A stretch of 13,150 nucleotides of DNA. Origin: an uncultured Acidimicrobiales bacterium. GTDB taxonomy: Bacteria; Actinomycetota; Acidimicrobiia; Acidimicrobiales; UBA10347. The notes below the pieces were generated by a model. That model was not told where the DNA came from, did not search any database, and saw only the letters and a list, made by a program, of their open reading frames with translations. Positions 1 to 5,099 of this stretch are shown here, piece after piece. The first letter of the stretch is position 1, and each line of letters begins with the position of its first letter. The stretch spans positions 1 to 13,150 of the forward strand of contig CALDGN010000407.1 in assembly GCA_937942965.1 (NCBI GenBank). The letters run 5' to 3'. A program made the translations under genes and the position numbers.

Positions 1-261
1 ACCGAGGCTGTCCTCGCCAACATGGAACACGACTACGGCCACAGCACCGCGGGCCGAGTCGCACGCGCCTGCGAGGGCAATGTCGCAAACTTGGCGCTCA
101 CGCACTTCAGCCCGCGATTCGGGCCGTCCGGCGCCAGCGGATCGACGGTCGACGACGTCCGGGCCGAGGCCAGCGAACACTTCACCGGCAACCTTGTCCT
201 GGCATCCGACTTCGACCGCTACGCCCTGTCGATCGACGGCGACGCGTTCACGCTCGTCTGA
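1..261 (+). CDS. rnz: Ribonuclease Z (tRNA 3'-end processing), C-terminal part
   Basis: The 5' part of this gene lies outside the window. The visible 86 residues are open from base 1 in frame 1 and end at TGA 259-261. They contain DYGHSTAGRVA (about residues 10-20 of the fragment), which matches the HST loop of RNase Z, and LTHFSPRF (about 33-40), which holds the last zinc-binding histidine of this metallo-beta-lactamase-fold family. An LASDF-like tail follows, as in ElaC proteins. RNase Z is a cytoplasmic zinc endonuclease that removes the 3' trailer of tRNA precursors. The fragment shows only the C-terminal catalytic edge, so another MBL-fold hydrolase with an RNase Z-like C-terminus cannot be excluded. 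The next gene starts 34 bases downstream on the same strand, with no clear terminator between them. Confidence 0.8.
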   Translation, partial: TEAVLANMEHDYGHSTAGRVARACEGNVANLALTHFSPRFGPSGASGSTVDDVRAEASEHFTGNLVLASDFDRYALSIDGDAFTLV

Positions 262-295
262 CAGGCGAGCGAGAAGCACCAACTACGGTGGCGCG

Positions 296-1387
296 ATGAC
301 GGCTACCGAGTCCAGCCTCAGCGAAACGTACAACGCCCGAGCGATCGGCATCGCCGCCGAACTCGACGCGCTGCGTCGCCCGAAGCCTGAGCCCCGACCG
401 GTTCGCACCATCGAAGAGCTCATGCCGCCGCACGACAACGTGCCCGTCGGCATCGCCCGTGAATACGAGGCGATGGGCAACCAGCCCGTTACCGACGCGC
501 TCGCGGCCGAGGCCAGCGCGCTCGGCTTCGAGCTCGAGCATCTCGGTCTCACCCTCGGCACCGTGATCCACGGCATCGATCTCAACGGCGATCTCGACGA
601 GCGCACAATCGCGTTCGTGCGGGCCACGCTGCTTGAACGCAAGGTCATCTTCTTCCGAGATCAGCACCTCGACGAAGCAACCCAGGTCGCGTTTGGTCGT
701 TGCTTTGGAGACCTCGACGCGTTCCCGTTCGGAGCCCCTGGCGACGATCCCTTCATCCTCGAGATCACCCACGGCGAGCACAGCCCCGGAAGCGAGAACG
801 GCTGGCACACCGACGTGACCTGGATGGAACGCCCGTCGCTGGGCTCAATCGCCCAATGCGTCGTCGTCCCGCCCGTCGGCGGCGACACCCTGTTTGCGGA
901 CAGTCACGCTGCCTGGCTCGGACTCAAGGCCGACTTGCAGGAGCGGGTGCTCCCGCTCCACGGCGTGAACGACTATCGCATCTTCCTCGGCAACCTCCGA
1001 GGCCGGGCGGCGTCTGAGGATCTGGTGGATCGCATCAAAGAACAAATCCCGTTTGGCGTCACCCATCCGCTTTGTCGAGTGCATCCTGAGACGGGGAAGC
1101 CAGCCCTCTACATCCATGGCGGTTTCCTCCGCCATGAGTCGCTCCACGACCCGGCGACTGGCGAACAACTCGACGCCAGAGAATCGCGTGCGATCGTGCG
1201 CCAGCTCCTCGCACAACACGCTCGGCCCGAATACCAGTGCCGCTTTGCGTGGACGCCCGGTTCGATGGCGTTCTGGGACAACCGAGCGGTCCAGCACTAC
1301 GCCGCCAGTGACTATTGGCCGCACCAGCGAGTCCTGCGGCGCGTCACCGTGAGCGGCGACCGACCTGTGGCCTGGAGCAGCGTTTAG
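296..1387 (+). CDS. TauD/TfdA-family Fe(II)/2-oxoglutarate-dependent dioxygenase with N-terminal extension
   Basis: A 363-residue protein. Its residues from about 75 onward align along the whole of E. coli TauD (283 residues). The iron triad is present: H171 and D173 (GWHTDVTW) and H334 (WDNRAVQHY). R349 in RRVTVSGDRP is in the place of the 2-oxoglutarate-binding arginine, and R345 matches a second conserved arginine. Enzymes of this family oxidise a substrate with O2 and release CO2 and succinate. The taurine-contacting positions of TauD are not kept: His70, Tyr73 and Asn95 correspond to F143, G146 and E167. Taurine is therefore an unlikely substrate, and the real one is unknown. The first 70 or so residues match nothing I recognise. 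ATG 296 was chosen because the frame upstream of it is low-complexity S/T/R/P sequence overlapping rnz. No good Shine-Dalgarno precedes it. The stop overlaps the stop of the convergent cyclase gene. Confidence 0.88.
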   Translation: MTATESSLSETYNARAIGIAAELDALRRPKPEPRPVRTIEELMPPHDNVPVGIAREYEAMGNQPVTDALAAEASALGFELEHLGLTLGTVIHGIDLNGDLDERTIAFVRATLLERKVIFFRDQHLDEATQVAFGRCFGDLDAFPFGAPGDDPFILEITHGEHSPGSENGWHTDVTWMERPSLGSIAQCVVVPPVGGDTLFADSHAAWLGLKADLQERVLPLHGVNDYRIFLGNLRGRAASEDLVDRIKEQIPFGVTHPLCRVHPETGKPALYIHGGFLRHESLHDPATGEQLDARESRAIVRQLLAQHARPEYQCRFAWTPGSMAFWDNRAVQHYAASDYWPHQRVLRRVTVSGDRPVAWSSV

Positions 1388-2496
1388 CTAGGGCCCTCGA
1401 ACAGAAGCGAACGAACCGAGACAGGTTCGGCGAAGCCCTTCAGCTGACGACGCCCTGCTGGCTCGAACGCGACGCCCTCGGCCGCTTCGTCGAGGTCGAC
1501 GCTCGCGAGCAGCTCCATCGGCACGGCAGCGTCTGCAAGACGCGACGCCAGGTTGACGACCTCGCCGTAGTAGTCGCCGCCCTGGAGCAGTACGGGGCCA
1601 TACGCCAGCCCGCCACGAGGTTGCACCTCGGACCGGCCCGCACGCAGCGTCACCATCAGGGCCTTGGCCACGGCGCACGCAGCGCTGGCATCGGGCGTGA
1701 CGAACATGACTTCGTCGCCGATCAGCTTCACCAGGCGGGCACCGTTCTGCGTGACGGCATCGTGCGCCATTCCCTCGAAGTCGCGAATGAAGGTGCGCAG
1801 CTCGTCGGGATTCATGTCCGCGCTCACCGGTGTGAAACCGACGAGGTCGATGAAGCCGACCGCGAACCGCATGATGCGGCGATCGTCATCGACCAGCGCA
1901 GCTCTGCTCCGCAACGTGGCCTGTGCCAGATGCCGTCGCAGCACGACGTCGAGAAGCGGCACGAACTCATCGAGCAAGCCGACGGCCTCGAATGACTTCT
2001 TGGCCAACGCGAATTCACTGCCCTGAGCGGCGTGGTGTGGCGACTCAACATCGGTCAGGAACAACGTCATCGCCGCTTCGGCGATCCTGCTGAGCGAGGA
2101 CCCAACGACGCGGACGAAACCGATCGCCTCGGCATCGCTGAACATCGGACGCAATGCATTGAACATGCCCAGCATCTGGGCTTCGTTCTCGTTCAGCCCG
2201 ATGCCTCCGCTGCCGTCATCGAACGGGGCGAAGCCAAACGCCGTGGCGTACAGCTGGGCGTCGTCGATGCTCAGCCCCGAGATCGCCGCGGCGTCGGCAT
2301 CGCTGAGATGCTCACGCTCGGTGACGCGTTGATCGCTGGCAATCCCAACCAAGGCCGACTGCGCGTTGGCTGCGACCATTTGATCGATCGTGAAGCCGAG
2401 TTCAGTGAGCCACTCGAGCAGCTGCAACCGGTCAGCGGCGCCTGCCGCAGTCGGGTCATAGATCCCCGCTGCTTCGAAGTCCGCCGTTGTGCTCAC
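1384..2496 (-). CDS. Class III adenylate cyclase, soluble, with N-terminal Rv1264-like regulatory domain
   Basis: A 370-residue protein with a GTG start at 2496 and stop TAA at 1386-1384. The catalytic domain spans about residues 205-365. All six canonical active-site positions of a class III cyclase homodimer are present at the expected spacing: metal-binding D217 (FIDLVGFT) and D261 (LIGDE), adenine-selecting K257 and D308, and transition-state N315 and R319 (NLASR). The K/D pair indicates ATP, so the product should be cyclic AMP. Residues about 20-190 resemble the alpha-helical autoinhibitory domain of mycobacterial Rv1264, where it responds to pH; whether it does so here is inference. No transmembrane segment or signal peptide is visible, so the enzyme is probably cytoplasmic. 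It lies 56 bases downstream of the acyltransferase gene on the same strand and is probably cotranscribed with it. A long inverted repeat covers its start region. Confidence 0.9.
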   Translation of the reverse strand: MSTTADFEAAGIYDPTAAGAADRLQLLEWLTELGFTIDQMVAANAQSALVGIASDQRVTEREHLSDADAAAISGLSIDDAQLYATAFGFAPFDDGSGGIGLNENEAQMLGMFNALRPMFSDAEAIGFVRVVGSSLSRIAEAAMTLFLTDVESPHHAAQGSEFALAKKSFEAVGLLDEFVPLLDVVLRRHLAQATLRSRAALVDDDRRIMRFAVGFIDLVGFTPVSADMNPDELRTFIRDFEGMAHDAVTQNGARLVKLIGDEVMFVTPDASAACAVAKALMVTLRAGRSEVQPRGGLAYGPVLLQGGDYYGEVVNLASRLADAAVPMELLASVDLDEAAEGVAFEPAGRRQLKGFAEPVSVRSLLFEGPS

Positions 2497-2497
2497 A

Positions 2498-2558
2498 GCC
2501 TGAGACTAGACGTAGCGCCGATTGTGGGGCGCTGCCCGGGAGACGAAATGCCTCAGGC
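2498..2558 (-). repeat. Nested inverted repeat between acyltransferase stop and cyclase start
   Basis: Seen directly: GCCTGAG (2498-2504) and CTCAGGC (2552-2558) are a perfect 7-base inverted repeat. Inside lies a second perfect one, AGCGCC (2514-2519) and GGCGCT (2528-2533), around an 8-base loop. In the minus-strand mRNA the outer arm holds the acyltransferase TGA, and the partner arm ends one base before the cyclase GTG, covering its ribosome-binding region. Folding would hide the cyclase start unless ribosomes finishing the upstream gene open it. This suggests translational coupling (inference). No T-run follows, so it is not a standard terminator. Confidence 0.5.
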
Positions 2559-3269
2559 GGCGATGGCGTCGGTCAGCTTCTCGACGATTGCGTCGATGCT
2601 GTCGTTGTCGTGATCGACGAGCAGCGGTGGGCGTACATCGACCGTCAACTTGACGCCCTTCTGCATCCGCTTCAGGCCCGTCTTGTCGAACGCATCGCGG
2701 AACCCGTCGACCCGGATCGGAACGACGATCGGCTTGAACTGCTTGATGATGTGCGCGGTGCCCTTGCGAACCGGTGCGTCAGGACGCGTCGTGCCCTGCG
2801 GGAACGTCACGACCCAGCCATCATCGATTGCGGTGCCGATGGCGTCGACGTCGTCCTGCTTCATCGAGCGGTCGACCATCTCGTCACCGTGGCGCCAGGT
2901 GCGCTCGGTGAGCACTGCGCCACCCAACGCCATGATGCGAGGAAGCACGCCGGACTGCATCGTCTCTTTGGCGGCGACGAAGTACAGGTTGTGGCGAGGG
3001 TTCTTCACGTACCGCTTGGGTTGCGTCGGCTGCTCGTGGCCATACGACGTGGCCAAGAACGTGTGGTACATCGCAATGACGTCGGTGAAGATCGTCTGGT
3101 GGTTGGCTACGAACAACACGCCGCGTTGCGGGAGATCGACGAGATGTTCGGTGCCGGTCGCCCACAGATCGTTCGCCGTGAACATCCACTTGCGCGTCGG
3201 CACCTCGAGCGCTTCAAAGATTCTCTTCTTCAGCCACACCGGTTGACCGAAGACATTGCGTTCAGGCAC
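2553..3269 (-). CDS. Lysophospholipid acyltransferase family protein (PlsC-like, divergent HX5D type)
   Basis: A 238-residue protein from the preferred GTG start at 3269. The four acyltransferase blocks are recognisable but modified. Block I is NHQTIFTD, with H57 and D63 five residues apart instead of the usual four. Block II is GGAVLTER (116-123). Block III is FPQGTTRP (156-163), with Gln replacing the Glu of FPEGT. Block IV is IVVPIRVDG (181-189). The family transfers acyl chains from acyl-ACP or acyl-CoA to lysophospholipids or related acceptors at the inner face of the membrane. I recall a subfamily with NHQTYFADV-like and FPQGTT motifs, so these changes look lineage-specific rather than decay. 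No long membrane helix is evident. The frame stays open to 4013, but the upstream part is antisense to pyrR and unlike protein; ATG 3335 is an alternative start. No Shine-Dalgarno precedes GTG 3269. Confidence 0.8.
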   Translation of the reverse strand: MPERNVFGQPVWLKKRIFEALEVPTRKWMFTANDLWATGTEHLVDLPQRGVLFVANHQTIFTDVIAMYHTFLATSYGHEQPTQPKRYVKNPRHNLYFVAAKETMQSGVLPRIMALGGAVLTERTWRHGDEMVDRSMKQDDVDAIGTAIDDGWVVTFPQGTTRPDAPVRKGTAHIIKQFKPIVVPIRVDGFRDAFDKTGLKRMQKGVKLTVDVRPPLLVDHDNDSIDAIVEKLTDAIAA

Positions 3270-3482
3270 TGCAGCACTATGGCACGTATCGGGGCCCGTT
3301 TCCGCCTTCGGACACCATCGGATCCGCCATGTCATCAATGATGGGCAGCGCGTTGCTGTGCGGCTCCACTCAGTTGAGGAGGCTGGTGAGACCGCGCCGA
3401 ACCGACCAACCCCAACCGATTCTACGGTTTCCCGCCCTTGGGAACTGGAGGTGGGTCCGGCTCGCGATTTCCACAGGCGAAT

Positions 3483-3514
3483 ACCTGCGCGCGCGGCGAA
3501 GCGTCGCGCTAGGT
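3483..3514 (+). promoter_or_regulatory. GC-rich leader hairpin upstream of the PyrR site
   Basis: Seen directly: ACCT-GCGCG-CGC (3483-3494) can pair with GCG-CGCGC-AGGT (3501-3514) around the loop GGCGAA, with single-base bulges at T3504 and T3510. This is a 12-pair stem. No T-run follows, so it is not a standard intrinsic terminator. It sits 12 bases upstream of the PyrR binding-loop stem. It could shape or stabilise the leader, or block upstream transcription; its role is inference. Confidence 0.45.
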
Positions 3515-3525
3515 TCAACGCCTGA

Positions 3526-3556
3526 CCGTGAAGTGAGTCCTGCGAGGCTCGGACGG
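3526..3556 (+). promoter_or_regulatory. PyrR RNA binding loop in the pyr operon leader
   Basis: AGTCCTGCGAGGCT (3536-3549) matches the PyrR recognition consensus ARUCCNGNGAGGYU at all 14 positions. The predicted fold also fits the known site: an upper stem A-T, G-C, T.G, C-G (3536-3539 with 3546-3549) closing a CTGCGA hexaloop; a purine-rich bulge on the 5' side (GAAGTG, 3530-3535) facing CGG; and a lower stem CCGT (3526-3529) with ACGG (3553-3556). In known systems PyrR binds this loop when UMP or UTP is high. The lower stem ends two bases before the pyrR Shine-Dalgarno, and no terminator lies downstream. Binding should therefore block ribosome access, as described for mycobacteria, rather than cause attenuation as in Bacillus. 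Confidence 0.88.
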
Positions 3557-3558
3557 AC

Positions 3559-3565
3559 AGGAGGT
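3559..3565 (+). promoter_or_regulatory. Strong Shine-Dalgarno of pyrR
   Basis: AGGAGGT lies 8 bases before the pyrR ATG at 3574. It is the best ribosome-binding site in the window and fixes the pyrR start. It is only two bases from the PyrR binding-loop stem. TCCT inside the loop (3538-3541) could also pair with its AGGA, so the leader may switch between alternative folds (inference). Confidence 0.85.
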
Positions 3566-3573
3566 ATCGGCTG

Positions 3574-4140
3574 ATGGCCGAACGCGAACGTAAAGGCGCG
3601 CCACCCTTCGGTGGCAGCTTTGTCGCCAAAGCGACCGTGATGGATGCCGAACAGATTCGGCGTGCGGTCAAGCGGATGGCGCACGAAATCCTTGAGCGCA
3701 ACGGGGGCCTCGACGATGTCGTCATCGTCGGCCTGCAGACGGGTGGCATCGAGCCAGCCCTGCATCTCGTCGAGGCGTTCGAAACGATCGAAGGCACCCG
3801 GCCGCCACTCGGCAGCGTCGACGTTGCGTTCCACCGTGACGACATTGGGCTGCGCCCGGTGCTGCCCGAGGCGCCGACCGACATCCCGACCGAGCTGACC
3901 GGCGCGACCGTAATACTCGTCGACGATGTGCTCTTCACCGGCCGCACCGTGCGTGCCGCGCTCGACGCGCTCAACGACTTCGGTCGGCCCCGCAGCGTGC
4001 AGCTCGCCGTCATGGTCGACCGCGGCCACCGCGAGCTGCCGATCCGCGCCGACTACGTCGGCAAGAACCTCCCGTCGGCTCGCAGCGAAGTCGTCAACGT
4101 GACCATGTCCGGCGTCGAGATCGGCGAGATGCAGAAGTGA
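3574..4140 (+). CDS. pyrR: Bifunctional pyr operon RNA-binding regulator / uracil phosphoribosyltransferase
   Basis: A 188-residue protein, slightly longer than Bacillus PyrR because of about 20 extra N-terminal residues. The PRPP-binding signature VILVDDVLFTGRT is at 113-125. The long conserved block LAVMVDRGHRELPIRADYVG (144-163) is nearly identical to Bacillus PyrR. PyrR senses UMP/UTP and binds the pyr leader RNA; many members also make UMP from uracil and PRPP. One change is visible: the TRG of the pyrophosphate-loop segment (Bacillus GIKTRGI) is TGG here (56-58). This may affect enzyme activity more than RNA binding. The gene is first in the operon, directly behind a perfect PyrR site, so autoregulation is expected. 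Its TGA overlaps the pyrB GTG in GTGA. Confidence 0.95.
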   Translation: MAERERKGAPPFGGSFVAKATVMDAEQIRRAVKRMAHEILERNGGLDDVVIVGLQTGGIEPALHLVEAFETIEGTRPPLGSVDVAFHRDDIGLRPVLPEAPTDIPTELTGATVILVDDVLFTGRTVRAALDALNDFGRPRSVQLAVMVDRGHRELPIRADYVGKNLPSARSEVVNVTMSGVEIGEMQK

Positions 4141-5099
4141 AACACCTCCTGTCGATCGACGAGCTCACCACCGATGAGCTTCAGGAGCTGTTGCGCATCA
4201 CCCCGTCGTTTGCCGAAGTGGCCAGCCGACGCATCGCCAAAGTTCCTGCACTACGCGGCCTCACCGTCGCCACGCTCTTCTACGAAGACTCGACCCGCAC
4301 CCGCCTCTCATTCGAGGTCGCGGCCAAGCGCCTGTCGGCCGACACGCTCAACGTGTCGGTCGCCAGCAGTTCCGTCAACAAGGGCGAGAGCCTGCGTGAC
4401 ACCGCCGAGACCATCGAAGCCATGGGCATCGACGCCGTCGTCGTTCGCCACGCCAGCTCCGGCGCTCCGTGGCAGCTCACCAAGTGGCTCGACGCCTCGG
4501 TGATCAATGCGGGCGACGGCTGGCACCAACACCCGACCCAGGCGCTGCTCGACTGCTTCACGCTCCAACAAGAGCTCGGCTCGCTCGAAGGTCGCCACAT
4601 CGCCATCGTCGGCGACATCAAGCACAGCCGCGTCGCTCGCAGCGACGTCAGTGCCTTCACCCGCCTGGGCGCCACGGTCACGCTGGTGGCCCCGCCGACG
4701 CTGCTTCCTCCTGCCACCGAGACCTGGCCGGTCACCGTGTCGCACGATCTCGATTCGGTCCTGACCGATGTCGACGCCGTGTACCTGCTGCGGATGCAGA
4801 AGGAACGCATGCGCGAATCCCTCGTGCCCGACCTGCGCGAATACACCGCGCTCTACGGCCTCACGGCGGCGCGGGCATCCAAGCTCGGCACCAAGATTCC
4901 GATCCTGCACCCCGGTCCGATGAACCGGGGCGTCGAGATCGCCGCCGACGTACCCGACCTGGACCAGGTGGTCGTGGTCGACCAAGTCCGCAACGGCGTC
5001 GCCGTCCGCATGGCAGTCCTGTTCATGCTGCTCGGAAGCGGCAACTCCGGCCTGCCCACAGACTCGCTTCCGGCCATGGCCGAAGAGGTCCCGGCATGA
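4137..5099 (+). CDS. pyrB: Aspartate carbamoyltransferase catalytic subunit
   Basis: A 320-residue protein that joins carbamoyl phosphate and L-aspartate to N-carbamoyl-L-aspartate, the first committed step of pyrimidine synthesis in the cytoplasm. All signatures are intact: STRTR (52-56) for carbamoyl phosphate, the mobile loop SSSVNKGES with K82, RH at 104-105, HPTQ (132-135) and HPGPMNRG (258-265). The length is ordinary for a catalytic chain. There is no long N-terminal nucleotide-binding extension like that of pseudomonad class A enzymes, and no pyrI regulatory subunit follows. The start is GTG 4137, inside the pyrR stop; the pyrC homologue begins at ATGA in the same way, pointing to translational coupling. 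Because that partner looks catalytically dead, a structural complex of the two proteins is likely (inference). Confidence 0.96.
   Translation: MKHLLSIDELTTDELQELLRITPSFAEVASRRIAKVPALRGLTVATLFYEDSTRTRLSFEVAAKRLSADTLNVSVASSSVNKGESLRDTAETIEAMGIDAVVVRHASSGAPWQLTKWLDASVINAGDGWHQHPTQALLDCFTLQQELGSLEGRHIAIVGDIKHSRVARSDVSAFTRLGATVTLVAPPTLLPPATETWPVTVSHDLDSVLTDVDAVYLLRMQKERMRESLVPDLREYTALYGLTAARASKLGTKIPILHPGPMNRGVEIAADVPDLDQVVVVDQVRNGVAVRMAVLFMLLGSGNSGLPTDSLPAMAEEVPA

Larger units (their letters stand above)
3270..3573. other. Divergent intergenic region and pyr operon leader
   Basis: This 304-base stretch separates the divergent acyltransferase and pyrR genes and must hold the promoters of both. 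The pyrR-proximal 90 bases contain a GC-rich hairpin, the PyrR binding loop and a strong Shine-Dalgarno, listed separately. An 11-base palindrome, CATCAATGATG (3333-3343), lies nearer the acyltransferase and could be a protein-binding site, but it is short. I could not find a convincing -35/-10 pair on either strand; TACGGT at 3423-3428 fits only a loose -10. No gene of believable composition is present. Confidence 0.6.

Noticed and set aside
80..295. Upstream extension of the dioxygenase frame
   Set aside because: The 72 extra codons overlap the RNase Z end in another frame and encode low-complexity S, T, R, P sequence; ATG 296 is the sensible start.
3451..3525. Leader peptide frame (GTG 3451 to TGA 3525) before pyrR
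   Set aside because: The 24 codons show no Shine-Dalgarno and no pyrimidine-related pattern, and they cross the GC-rich hairpin; nothing supports translation.
3270..4013. Upstream extension of the acyltransferase frame
   Set aside because: The frame stays open by chance through the intergenic region and antisense to pyrR; family homology begins only after about 3270.
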